A DNA stretch of 64,000 nucleotides, taken from NCBI GenBank assembly GCA_948099385.1, contig CANUEZ040000002.1, forward strand, positions 2,238,001-2,302,000, read 5' to 3'. The DNA is from Fasciola hepatica (lineage: Eukaryota; Platyhelminthes; Trematoda; Plagiorchiida; Fasciolidae). Made by a program: the position numbers and the translations under genes. The notes below the pieces were generated by a model, which did no database searches, had not been told where the DNA came from, and saw only the letters and a program-made list of their open reading frames with translations. Position 1 is the stretch's first letter. Every line of letters begins with the position of its first letter. Below are positions 1-11,187 of this stretch, in pieces.

Positions 1-158
1 CTATGTAGCCAATGGGTTAGGTGCGACCAGTAGTAGAACGTCGACGACGAACATTAGACGTGCGCACTGACAGCAGGGCCTAGGCAGGTAGGAAGAATCA
101 GTACCTTTATACTGAACCTTTGACTCTGCTAAGGATCCAGGAGGATTTTGGTGGGCGG
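1..158 (+). mobile_element. BEL0: 3' untranslated end of a BEL-I element
   Basis: This stretch is almost identical to 16814-16971, which lies directly before the 3' LTR of BEL1, and it likewise runs straight into an LTR. It is therefore the last internal part of another BEL-I copy whose body lies left of the window. Only a few substitutions separate the two copies. It ends in a purine-rich run next to the LTR, where a polypurine tract is expected. No coding is seen. Confidence 0.8.
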
Positions 159-536
159 TGTAACAGCCGGTCGTGGAAAATCCCCCTTTTTCCCTCGCGA
201 TTCAGTGTTTTTCCCAACATCACTCATTTCCATACACTGTTTACTTGTCTTTACAAACTGGTTGTTTTTCTGGACCAATTGTTGTTTGTTCGCGCCCACA
301 GCGCTACTTTGGCACATCCTTGTTCAGGACCTGCGTGACGCACGTGCTGTCTGCTCACACGCTGCTATTCGGTTTCTCGTTGTTGAGACTTTGTGATCGT
401 ATTATTGAGGTTTGTATATTGTTTACGTCATTGTTTATTTTAATAATCTAGTTTCGTAGAATTATCACGGATAATCGCCTTCTGATTTCGGGATCCGTTG
501 CGAATTTGGCTACGCATTGCTCAAACGTTCGTAACA
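159..536 (+). repeat. BEL0 3' LTR (BEL-I LTR copy A)
   Basis: A 378-bp LTR starting TGTAACAGCC and ending in GTAACA, so the ends form the short inverted repeat typical of BEL/Pao LTRs. It matches the LTRs at 553-927 and 16972-17346. It is the 3' LTR of the element to the left, because BEL-I 3' UTR precedes it and no gag follows. Short open frames inside it are not genes; the same frames recur in every LTR copy. Confidence 0.85.
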
Positions 537-552
537 GTGGGTGCACAACTGG
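537..552 (+). repeat. Left half of a LINE Z 3' end split by BEL1, with target duplication
   Basis: These 16 bases resemble the LINE Z 3' end just before its conserved block (compare the complement of 27936-27951). The sequence continues at 17347 after BEL1. The last five bases, ACTGG (548-552), recur at 17347-17351 as the target-site duplication of BEL1. An extra shared A makes a 6-bp reading possible. Confidence 0.75.
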
Positions 553-927
553 TGTAACAGCCGGTCGTGGAAAATCCCCCTATTTCCCTCGCGATTCGGT
601 GTTTTTCCCAACATCACTCATTTGCCTACACTGTTTACTTGTCTTTACAAACTGGTTGTTTTTCTGGACCAATTGTTGTTTGTTCGCGCCCACAGCGCTA
701 CTTTGGCACATCCTTGTTCAGGACCTGCGTGACGCCGGTGCTGTTTGCTCACACGCTGCTATTCGGCTTCTCGTTATTGAGTCCTTGTGATCGTATTTTG
801 AGGTTTGTATATTTTTTATGTCATTGTTCATGTAATAATCTAGTATCGTAGGATATCACGGATAATCGTCTTTTGATTTCGGGATCCGTTGCGAATTTGG
901 CGACGCATTGCTCAAACGTTCGTTACG
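553..927 (+). repeat. BEL1 5' LTR
   Basis: A 375-bp LTR starting TGTAACAGCC. It ends near GTTACG, where LTR copy C ends GTTACA. It is followed by a leader that resembles the BEL2 leader at 17826. It should hold the promoter and polyadenylation signals, but I see no convincing TATA box and do not call one. The tRNA primer site just downstream could not be assigned. Confidence 0.85.
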
Positions 928-968
928 ATACTCAATAGATCAATTTGGAACGAGAAAAAACACGCAAA

Positions 969-3900
969 ATGCCAAGAAAAGGGTCAAAAACAGTGGAATC
1001 CGGGCAGGAAGTAACATGGCAAGTCTCTGGGGAGGTTTTGGGTACATTTGATTCTTTAGTTAATGCTAGATCGCCTAGTCCTGTCAGTGCTAGTTCATGT
1101 GTTAATGAGAGCAATATTGATCGTAAGGATGTTGATTTGTATAGGCTGAGAATACTAGACCTAGAACAACAGTTACTATCGGCTAAGCTACAGGCACAGG
1201 AAGCAGAGAAGAAGTGTACACAGAAAGAGCGAGAGCATGAGACCAGTGACTTTGACACTTCCGATAGATTAGGGTGCAATAAAATAGGGAACCCCATGCC
1301 GGTCGCCGACTTCAAACCACCATCGATCGATCTACCTAGAGGGGAACTAACGGTTTTCGACGGGCGAGCTGAGCAATACTGCAAGTTTGTCAAGCAGTTC
1401 AAGACGTTCGGCGAAAATAAGGTAACCGACCCTGGGCAAAGGCTTCTCTACCTGACTCACTACTGCCGAGGCCGAGCGCGAGAAGCTATCGACGGGTGCA
1501 CCATGCTCGACCCAGAACAAGGCTACACAAGGGCAAGGAAGATTCTAAGGGACTTGTTTGGCCAACCTTTCAAAGTAGCCCGTAACCTAATAGAGGGCGT
1601 GATGGCAGAGGCAAAGAGAACCAAGGGCGACGTCTACACCATGGCCGACCTGGTGATCAAGATGCAAAACTGCTCAATAGCCCTCGACCATTTAGGTTAC
1701 AGGGCTGACCTAGATGCCATGCACACTTTGGAAAACATAGTCCATCACCTCTCTCCCGAACTACAGGGTCGGTGGGCGGAAGAAGCAGAACGGATAAGCC
1801 GAAGCGACAGAGAAGCCAACTTCGAAGACCTGACCGAATACTTGGACAGGCAAACCAAGATAGCTGACAGCAGATTCGGCCGACTCATCCGGGACAGCAA
1901 CCGAGCAAACAAGCCCAGTACTAGCCAAGTCCAAACCCCTGTACGGGAACATCCAAAGTACCAGCCTTGGACCAATACACACGTCGTTTCACGAGATGCT
2001 ACGGCGAAACCAAATTGCAGATCCTGTGGTACTAGCCATGGCCTACCAGAATGCCCCAAGTTCGGCAACGCCACAATAGACGAATGGTGGGGAATGGCGA
2101 GGATGGCAGGAGCATGTTTCATCTGTCTCAACACCACGCACCGGGCGGCAGCCTGTAGGACAAGGAACCGATGTGGTTACGGGGGCTGCACGGGCAGACA
2201 CCATCGGCTGCTGCATCAGGCGAGAGTAACCATATCCGAGGCGAGTACCAAACCCAGCGTGATTTGTTCAACTTCACAATCTGCCAGTAAACCGGTACGT
2301 TTAGGCGTAGTGGCCGTGGGACTAGTGACTCCGACTGGGATAGTCAAGGCGTTGGCTTTCGTTGATAGTGGATCCGACACCACTTTAGTGAAAGAGCGGT
2401 TTGCCGACAAACACCAACTGGCTAAAGGTGCGACGTCGTTGGCAGTGAGCACGGTGGGCGGAACACAGGTAATGACTGCCGGTAGATTAAGGCTGCAACT
2501 CATCTCTTTGGACACTAACAAGGAGATTGAACCAACGGAGGCATTCACGTTAGCGGATCTCCCCATGCGAGCACCGAGGTCGGTCGACGCAATCTTGACA
2601 AGGTGGCCCCACCTGCAGGATGTAACCGTTGTAGACTGGGAGGATGATGAGGTGGATCTCCTCATCGGCTGCGACGTGCCAGAGGCGCATTGGGTGCTTG
2701 ACCAGAGAGTGGGCGACCGCCAGGCACCTTATGCCGTACGCGTAGCTCTGGGATGGACGTTATACGGTCCAGTAGGGGTTCGTGGTTCAGCGAATTACTT
2801 ATCCGCCGAAACGGACCGCATAGAATATAATCTGCAGCGGCTGTATGAAAAAGAGTTTCATGACATTGGAGACGAAAGACCATCGTTGTCTCAAGAGGAT
2901 CACTTCGCTCTACAAACGGTGCGGCAAGCCACTAGAGGCCTCGAAAAACAGTTCGAGGTTCCCCTCCCATGGCGCACATCGGTCGACCCGTGGACTGATA
3001 ACAGAAATAATGTTCTCCGACGATTACTACGACTAAAAGAACGCTTCATTCGAGACCAGAATCTGTGGGAACGATACGCGGATTTGATGAAGCGAAACAA
3101 GGCCCTCGGTTACGTTGAAAGGGTGCCTGTTAACACCGACAGCAAAAGGGGTATCTGGTATCTGCCTCACCACCCGGCTATCAACCCCAAGAAACCCAAT
3201 AAACTGCGGGTGGTTTTCGACTGTGCGGCCAAGTTCCAGGGCAAGTCGTTTAACGATCGCCTACTACAGGGGCCTGACTGGACCACACCACTGATCGATG
3301 TTTTGTGCCGTTTCCGAGTGGGTAAAGTGGCTTTGTCTGCTGACATTAGGGAAATGTTCCATCAGGTGAAGATTCCGGTGGGAGAACGAGATGCTTTGCG
3401 TTTCCTGTGGTGGGAAGGGAACGACCGGGACAACGCAGTGGTGAATTATAGGATGACCGTCCACCCCTTCGGAGCCATATCGTCACCATTTTGTGCCAAC
3501 TACGCCCTCCGAGAATCAGCGAACAAACATGGCGATCTAGTACATCGGACGGTGGTAGAAAGCGTCAGCAGGAACTTCTACGTCGACGACTACCTTGGGT
3601 CATTCGATGATGTGGAATCAGCTCTAGAGCAGTTCAGGGGTCTGACGAGATTGCTGGAAGAGGGTGGCTTCCATCTAACTAAATGGATATCGAACGCTTC
3701 AGAAGGGCTGAAGGTCATCCCGTATCACGAAAAGGCCGAAAGGGTAAGAGATTTGGACAGCTCTCCACTTCCTATCGAGCGCACCTTAGGGATACAATGG
3801 GAAGCGGAAACGGACGATTTTGTTTTCGAGCTAAACGTTCCCGAGCTGCCAATAACCCGTCGTGGCATACTATCTGCCGTCTCAAGTTTGTTCGACCCGC

Positions 3901-3980
3901 TCGGTTTCGTCTCACCATGGCTGCTACCCGGAAAGATCTTGCTGCAGCGGCTGTGCCGTAAGAAAGTTGATTGGAACTAG
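969..3980 (+). pseudogene. BEL1 gag-pol part 1: gag, protease, reverse transcriptase
   Basis: The first ATG in the open frame is at 969, giving about 1,003 codons before an in-frame TAG at 3978-3980. Order: a probable coiled coil (residues about 55-95); a Pao-type gag domain; a C-x2-C-x3-H-x4-C cluster (about 350) and a C-x2-C-x4-H-x4-C zinc knuckle (about 383); a retropepsin-like protease with DSG at about 466; and a Pao reverse transcriptase with YVDD at 871-874. A Pao-specific region follows the RT. The reading frame resumes directly after the TAG, so one stop splits a single polyprotein. The RT active-site motif is intact. The same TAG lies at 14087 in the second pol copy, so it predates the duplication. 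Confidence 0.9.
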
Positions 3981-5155
3981 TTACTGGACCGGGGGGACCG
4001 GTTGGACTGGGAAGAATTTTTGAACACCTTGAAGAAATTAGGGGACATAAGAATCCCACGACGTTTGACTCCTGGCCATACGACACGGACTGGAGAACTA
4101 CATGCCTTTTCCGGTGCATCCGAAGTCGGTTATGGAGCTGTGGTGTACGAACGATGGTGCGCAGGAGATGGACAATATACCACGAGGATCCTGTTCGCCA
4201 AAGCCCGCGTTGCTCCACTGGAGTCGGTCTCAGTCCCACGCCTTGAACTCAACGCAGCCGTGTTGGCAGTCAGGGTGGTGCAAGCTGTGAAGAGATGTTT
4301 CGATCTCTACATTTGGTCGGTGAGCTTCTGGACGGATTCAACGATAGTACTTCACTATATCAACAACGTCCGGAGCCGGTTTAGTACTTTCGTTGCTAAC
4401 CGGCTCACGATTATCCACGACGAATCAGCCACGAACCAGTGGAATCATGTCAGGTCTGGCGATAATCCGGCCTACCTGTGCTCCCGAGGTGCGACCAACT
4501 TCAGGCAACTAAACACGTGGACGAGAGGGCCAAACTTCCTGCACTTGCCCAAACGGGAGTGGCCCGTGTTCGAATTAAAACCCCCTACGGAATTGGAACT
4601 GGAGATCAAAGGCGTAGTGATGGTGGCCAACGTCGTCGAAGCGACATCCATTCTATTGCGGCTGGTCAGGTTTTCTTCCTGGATGAAGACGCTTCGTTCG
4701 CTTGTTTCGTTAACCAGGTTCAAGAGAAATTTACTAGTCGTGAAAGGGCTACGGCCCTCAGGCCGGATACGGGTCGGCCCGATAGGTCCCGATGAGTTAC
4801 AAGCTGCAGAGTACGATATTTTCAGAATGATACAACGCGAGGCTTTCGCCCGAGAACTCAAGAGGGCGGAAGAAGTGGGGCTGACCAATAAAGACATGCC
4901 ATCTCCAAGAGGCGAGCTGAAGCGTTTAAACCCAAAACTCATCGACGGACTGCTGCGGGTGGATGGTAGGCTGACCAACGCCCACCTGAACTTCGACACA
5001 AATTATCCTATGCTGCTGCCTGCGAGATAACCTGTAGTAGAGCTAATGATCCAACACGTCCACGCCGTGGAGGGACATGGAGGGGAAAGTCACGTGACGA
5101 GCGTCATCCGAAAGCGCCTTTGGTTGTTGAGAGGACGAGAGACAGTGAAACGCGT
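3005..5155 (+). repeat. Left copy of the 2,151-bp direct duplication flanking LINE P
   Basis: It matches 13114-15264 at a constant offset of 10,109 bp with no gaps that I can see. About ten substitutions are visible, four of them clustered near 4938-4959. It ends exactly where LINE P starts, and its partner starts exactly where the LINE P (ATT)n tail ends. That is the geometry of a target-site duplication, although its length is far beyond the usual range for LINEs. Confidence 0.9.
3981..5155 (+). pseudogene. BEL1 pol part 2: RNase H and start of integrase (left arm)
   Basis: This continues the frame of part 1 past the TAG. It holds an RNase H-like domain (FWTDS near 4330) and the start of the integrase zinc-binding region. 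The first RNase H acidic position reads FSGAS instead of the usual FSDAS, so a catalytic aspartate appears to be lost. A second in-frame stop, TAA, lies at 5028-5030, where related copies have a sense codon. Coding stops at 5155, where LINE P begins inside the integrase zinc-finger region. Both stops and the SGAS change recur in the right arm. Confidence 0.85.
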
Positions 5156-5308
5156 CAATCCTAGTGGAACTGCGCTACACCGCCACGGGGTGTTCTTCGT
5201 TATCTCTCGCTAGTTATATAGGTTTCTAGGAACGTAGCTAGTTATTTAGAGACAAATCATCCCAAAACAATACAAAAATTCTAAAGATTTTTTTCCAATA
5301 TTTTTATC
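5156..5308 (+). promoter_or_regulatory. LINE P 5' untranslated region
   Basis: About 150 bp between the BEL1 junction and the first ATG (5309). Full-length CR1-like LINEs carry an internal promoter here. That role is inferred from position, and no core motif is called. LINE W lacks a counterpart, because it is truncated just upstream of ORF1. Confidence 0.4.
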
Positions 5309-6201
5309 ATGCCTGTTACTCAAAACTTCGACCCAAGATTAGAGTTAAGAAACCGCTAACACAACTGAAACAATGCTCTATACCATTGGTGGACCTCGCG
5401 AAAGACGCTATCTTCAGTGCTCGTATTCACCAAGAGGTTGAGAATATCTCAACAAGACTCACGATTCTGGATGACAGTATCGCCAAGCTTGCTCCGCTAC
5501 TATGCCTAATGGACCCCGCGGCAAGCTATACGCAACAGCAGCTTAAATCAGCCACGGACTTCCTTAACTCTGTTTCTACCGAGATCTTTAAGCGCATCTC
5601 AAATGGCAAAAATGCGATAGCCTTCAATCTCCCGGACAAGGCCCCAGTATCGCAACTGAAATCCACCCTGCTCAGGGCAGCTGGCATGGAACACCATCCA
5701 TGCACGTGCACAAGGTTACACAAACGTTCACCACGCCACACATGTCCTATCCTTTTCCAATTCCCTTCCGATCAAATAGCAAGAGAATTTATCAAGAGGC
5801 AATCGTCGCTTGCCCTCAACACAGCTTATAAATCGGTCAGGATTACGGCAGACAAGACTCCTCTCCAAAGAGAGGCGTCAAGGACAGCAGTAACTCCCAC
5901 TAGTACCTCACAAACCGGCCCTCGGCTGAGGCTAGCCTCAGCCGTGCGATCACCTCCCCTCAACCCGGCACGCTCCGTACCAATTCAGGTGCCGGTCGAC
6001 CTTGACAGCTCACCCTTGTCGGACCCCCAGGTAACATCCAGTGGACGACAGGTACTTCTAGATGCAGCTTCGACCCCTACCCGCAGCGTATCTACATCAC
6101 CTGCCCCTAACAACGGCACGGTTGATCGGGCATTAGGGGCCTCTCCATCACCGGCCATCCCTCCACCAAGTAAGCGGGTTCGTAGGATGCAGGCTACCTC
6201 T
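5309..6201 (+). pseudogene. LINE P ORF1, RRM-like RNA-binding protein with a Cys/His cluster
   Basis: The best ATG is at 5309, but that frame stops after 16 codons. The conserved protein runs in another frame from about 5341, so an early frameshift is likely. It aligns with LINE W ORF1 (50109-50930). Shared features are a beta-strand-like KNA(I/V)xFNxPD segment, then C-x-C-x10-H-x-C (near 5701-5741), then a CPxLFQF strand, a helix and a DKTPLQRE segment. This looks like an RRM fold with a metal-binding loop; both are inferences. The C-terminus is Pro/Ser/Thr-rich. At 6201 the frame is cut by a nested LINE fragment and resumes in register at 7265. Confidence 0.7.
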
Positions 6202-7257
6202 CACCATCTCAGCCGCCAAATTGGCTAACCAAGGATGCCGCTTTGACTCGCACGGATAGAGACTCAAGTGGAACCTACCATAGCAACCGAGACTGAAATC
6301 AAACCACACAACAGGAGATACCCCTAATTGCTTATCAGATCGTTCAGCATTTTCTAACGCAACCAACACGAATTCCAGCTCACGCGCATGCCGATAATAT
6401 ACAGCCACACTCGGCTGATCGACCGACACATACCGTGCCCTGCCAGAAGAAACTTACGCATTCAAAGCCGTACATTGCCAGAAATGACGCTAAATAACAC
6501 TGAAGGCAAATGCATCAACACATACATATATTTGTCAGTGAAACAGCATAATAACGCTGAAGTCCATGCGAAGATTTTCCCACTTTATTATCCGTTACCA
6601 CATGTTATCCTTCCTCCGAACCGTAGCCGGCTGGAAATTGACTCTCCACTTCTCGAGATCCTTCCAGTTGCGCCTTCTTATTTCTAAATAGTACATGTTA
6701 TTGGCCATGAATCTGAACTTACCTTTTTATGGACTGCTGTTTCTCCCTCACCCACCAGTTCACTTTCACGAAATTGGCCTCATGTCACCTTGATTCAAAG
6801 CTCATTCCGTTTCTCAAACTCCGGTAAATCCGTCATTCAGGGTCTTCATGGATCGCTATCCTCTTCGCATGCGTCGATTTTCCCCCCTCTTCTTCTTGTT
6901 AAAAATTTACTCCATCTGCAGAACCTTAGTTGGCCTCCAGTTTCCTTGGCTTGCATCATTCTTGTTCATAATGCCTCCTTAGCATTGCGTTAACGATTTC
7001 TTCGACATCTCCACCGCGCACCACTGCCTAGCCTAGATTCGAAACTGGTTCAAAACTGCCGCGCAAACCATTATCAGAATGATCCATTCAAACTGTTGCT
7101 GTCTATGGTTTTCCATTTCTGATACTCTCGACTTTCTTACTTAGAATTTTGTGAATAATTCACCATATTGAGTAACATGTTACACCATGATCATGCGTTA
7201 GCGCGTGCCTCTCGACCATGGCCGAGAAATATACCAATATTATTATTATTATATTAT
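6202..7257 (+). mobile_element. Nested LINE P-family 3' UTR fragment
   Basis: This 1,056-bp insert matches 12066-13113, the 3' UTR of LINE P itself, at roughly 90% by eye, and ends in its own (ATT)n tail. It is a 5'-truncated copy that retains only 3' UTR. It is flanked by TACCTCT at 6195-6201 and 7258-7264, a plausible 7-bp target-site duplication. Removing it restores a continuous ORF1 frame, which supports the exact edges. Short open frames inside it are not genes. Confidence 0.85.
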
Positions 7258-7264
7258 TACCTCT

Positions 7265-8161
7265 ACTCCCTCTACTCCATCCGGTTGGGCCCATCCGCCT
7301 GTCCCTCCTGCCCTTACTAGATCTCTCAATTCCTCCACGAACCTTTCCGGACCAACAAAACGTGCAAGCGCGAGGCCCATTCCGGCCCATCATCACGCAC
7401 AAACAGATAGAGTGGGGCCTCACTGCCAGGGCCATCCTACCATGCAATCCGAAGTAAAACCGGAAAGCAGTTGTCAAATATTTGTGGGCTCTCGGAGGCG
7501 ACCGCACCGATCCACCCACAAACCTGAACCTAACCGTGCAGACTCTAGGCCTACAGAGGGCACTAGCTCAAAGATACAAGCATCCAGCCCACTCGAGCTG
7601 CGCTCGAATTGTCAGACAACTCACAATAGGGTCCGACCCACGCACAATCCCACTCAATATAAAGCCTTCCCAGAGACCCAGTGGCCGGCTCTCGACCCGT
7701 GTTCAGCACCATCACGTATGCCTCCACGGATAATACAGTTTGCCCTGATACCAAATATGATGCCGGGCGGACCTTTCTTTCCACCACTGGCCAAACATGC
7801 CTTCGCTTCCGTGCCCTTTACCTCTCGAAACGGGGTATTCGATTCTACCTCTCCGGGGGTCCTCCAAGACCCATATCACCACCAGGTTCAACCCTCCCTG
7901 TCGAATATTCCTATACTCCCATTTCCTCCTTCAGTGGACTACCTCAGTGCAGTCCGCAACCTTGGCACAAGCTTCAACTTCCACCCCGCCCCCGGACCGC
8001 TCCCGTTTTTTCGTCCTTATCCCTCACTCAACCAAAATCCACGTATAGCATCAAGCCCCGGGCTAATGCACCAAATGTCCATAAGTCCTTACCACCTCTA
8101 TCCCCCCCTAGCTCCTTCCGCGCCTCATTTACCCCCTCCAGGATTCGGCCGTTTCAATTAG
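7265..8161 (+). pseudogene. LINE P ORF1 continuation overlapping the proline-rich ORF2 leader
   Basis: The ORF1 frame continues here for 299 codons after the nested fragment and is rich in Pro, Ser, Asn and His. A second open frame (7681 onward) overlaps it and becomes ORF2. LINE W shows the same pattern, with overlapping low-complexity proline-rich frames ahead of its endonuclease (49260-50073). Which frame is translated cannot be settled from sequence. ORF1 of LINE W stops before this region, so part of this frame may be non-coding in life. Confidence 0.45.
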
Positions 8162-11100
8162 AACCCCCTAACCGCTCTTCAAATTACGCCCAATTTGAAA
8201 GCCCAGCGGCGCATTTAGTCACAGGCACAAACTCTTCATCTGAAACGCGGTTAAAATGGGTCGAGCTTCGACTGCCCATCGTAAGCCACGCCTTATTTGA
8301 CGATCCTTCATCACCTCACCACAACGAAATTACGGCTCTATCTACTGAGAACCTATCCAAAAACACCTTGTCTCTCTTACTACTTAACGTCCGCTCTCTC
8401 CTCCCAAAATTGCCCCTGCTTAGAGAGCTTGCATTAGACCTACACCCTGACATCTTACTAGTTACCGAGACGTGACTGACGGATCACACCCCATTAAACC
8501 ACGTATCCATACCCGGCTATCAGGCCACTGCCAACAGTAGATCTGACCAAAGAGGAGGCGGCTGCATCATTTACACCAAACACATATTCACGGCGAGTAG
8601 GTTCCATCATCCTATTCTAGACAACATTCCAGACTCGGTCTGGCTCACTATCAAAGAAGATCAACAACTACTTCTCGTAGGATGTATCTACCGTCCTCCA
8701 AACCAGGGCAGGCACGAGTTGACAGCAATAATAGACGCATTCAACTATGTCTCTAACCTCCCCGTAACTGCTAAAATTCTAGCTGGTGATTTCAACGTGC
8801 CTGAAATATGCTGGCATTCCATGACATCACCCCCAAAACTCCATGATTTCCTTTCGTGTATCCATGTGGGTAATTGGGTACAGCATGTTTTATCCCCCAC
8901 TCGAGGGAGAAATACATTAGACCTTATCTTCTCTATTGGTATCAAGAATTTAGATACCCAAATCTTAAGTCGCTTCACCGGTAGTGACCATAAGATGGTA
9001 TCCTGTGTTTTTACTGCACCTTGGCCTCACACTGATAAGTCAGCAGAAACACACCTTCCGACCACCAATAAGCAATACCATAAAGCTTGCTGGAATAGTC
9101 TACCCTCTTTTATCCGTTCCTTAAACTGGGACGAATCGTTTTTATCTAATGACCTAGAGATAGCAGCTGCCCAACTGTATACTAATCTTCACTAATGCCT
9201 CGACAAAATCAATCCAGCCTCGGGGCCTATCATACGCAAACAGCGGAACTCTCTAGATCGTCTTAACGGTAACCTAGCCAAACTCCAAAGAAGATTCACT
9301 AAGACGAGGGACTTCTCGTCGTATCTTCAAATAATACGTATATCCCGTACGATTAAATTGCGCTTGGATTCTTCTAAGAAGAAACAGGAACGAGATGCCT
9401 TAAGCCACCCAAACAAGGTGGAAGCACTGGCCAGGCTAATGAAGGTCAGAAACAAGCAACCTAACCAAGACATCCCATATTTGAACTATAATAATAAATG
9501 CTTGCGTGACCCTCTTTTGATTACGGAGGCTTTCAGCACCTATTTTGCCTCCTCTTTAACGACGGATGACGCCACATCCTTCCCCGTTCTAGATCCGGTG
9601 ACATCAGTAACTTTCTCGACGGTAGTGTTCTACCCTGAGGAGGTTTCAGTCCATGTTGCAAGAACAAGACCGTCCTGCAGGCCAGGTCCAGATGCATTAC
9701 CACCGGCCATTTTTAGTCGAGGTGGCGAAGATGTTCCAATGTTGCTGACAAACATATTCAATTTGTCACTCAGGTGCAGTGTTTTCCCTTCCCAATGGAA
9801 AACTTCAACTATCATACCGATGCACAAAAAAGGATCACGTCTAGATCCAGTTAACTATCGGCCGGTGAACCACACCCCGGTCGTGTCCAGGATCATGGAG
9901 AGAATGATCAAGGAAAGGCTGACACGTCACCTTCTTAACAATAATCTAATCAACGCTGGTCAGCATGGTTTTCTGAAAAACAGATCATGTGCGACATGCA
10001 TGACCGATTTCCTCAATCTGGTCACAGATGCTGTCAATATTGGTAAATCGGCAATCGTGATCTTTTTGGACATGACCAAGGCGTTTGACCGGGTATCCCA
10101 CGTCCGGTTACTACAGAAGATTAAAACTTATGGAATCGTGGACCCAACGCTCGCTTGGTTTGCGTCCTATTTAACATCCCGAGACCAGGTTGTAAGTATA
10201 GGTGGAAATTTGTCCGAACCCCGTCCCGTAACCAGTGGGGTGATACAAGGTAGTGTACTGGGCCCATTACTGTTCCTAATGTACGTTAACGATATATTTA
10301 CCATTTTCCAACGAGGAGTTCCCCTCCTGTTTGCAGATGATATCAAAATCGTGTACACTTTTGATCCCGCGGCGTTAGCCTCTACCGTAGATGACATTAC
10401 AAGGGAACTGCTCGCTCTCAGCTCCTGGAGTAATGATTGGAAAATGAGTTTTTCCGCCGAAAAAAGTAATATTATTACGTATAAATGTCACGTCCCCACT
10501 GGAAGATTTAGTATAAACGGCATATTCATCCCCAATAACTCTCAGGTACGTGACTTGGGTCTACACTACTCATGTACGTTTGACTTTTCGGAACACGCAG
10601 CCATCCAGGTGGCTAAAGCACGCCGTACGATCGGGCTAATACATCAAACATTTATTTTGCCAGAAAGTAAACTCAACATTTTTAAGTCCCATGTTAGACC
10701 TCTTCTGGAATACGGCTCAATCATTTGTTCCAGCATGAGACAAAGGGAGAATGTACAACGGGCATTCACGAAACAGCTCATAGGTTTTTCTACGCCCTCT
10801 AATTACATGGAACGTTGTGAGCGGCTGAAAATCGATCCCTTATGGGTACGCCACATAAGAAATAACCTGCTATTCTTTCACAATATCTTGAAGAATAGAT
10901 CATGTAGTTCAGCACCGCAGGTAAGAACCCTTTCTACGTATCCCTTACGTAACAATGAGTTCTTGGTGTCTGTCTCTTTGCCGAAGCTTGCTCTTCGGTC
11001 AAACTTCTTCATTAACAAGTACGCTTCATTGTGGAATAAGCTACCACAACGAATTCGGGCGTTATCACCGACATCGGTGGCTTTCAAACAGGAAATAAGC

Positions 11101-11187
11101 ATAGCCCTAACGGTGGACACGCTGACTATGTTATACAATCCGTATATTTCAAGGGCTCAGGCCTTTGAGGTAGGTATAGGGTACTAA
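7681..11187 (+). pseudogene. LINE P ORF2: endonuclease plus reverse transcriptase
   Basis: One frame covers the whole region and is broken by only two stops: TGA at 8473-8475 and TAA at 9193-9195. The apurinic-like endonuclease runs from about 8360 to 9010. It has an N-x-RSLLPK start, a TET motif followed by the TGA where tryptophan is expected, YRPP, AGDFNVP and a GSDHK end. The reverse transcriptase spans about 9660-10500 with a GVIQGSVLGPLLF motif and an intact FADD box (about 10330). A C-terminal domain with WNKLP follows and ends at TAA 11185-11187. Both stops are explained by single transitions. It is the best-preserved LINE polymerase here. Confidence 0.85.

Noticed and set aside
120..850. 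Several overlapping 60-94-codon open frames in 120-850 and again in 16933-17270
   Set aside because: They lie inside BEL-I LTRs and recur with every LTR copy; no start context, domain or conservation beyond the repeat itself.
159..927. Tandem LTR array as a single element with duplicated LTRs
   Set aside because: The 16-bp spacer is part of a LINE Z end that continues after BEL1, and ACTGG is duplicated around BEL1. Two separate elements explain it better.
8473..8475. A nuclear genetic code reading TGA as tryptophan
   Set aside because: Most tryptophans in these elements are TGG, and other TGA codons fall at non-Trp sites (for example 16198 and the Cys-equivalent site in LINE W). Only recurrence at one codon is kept as a finding.
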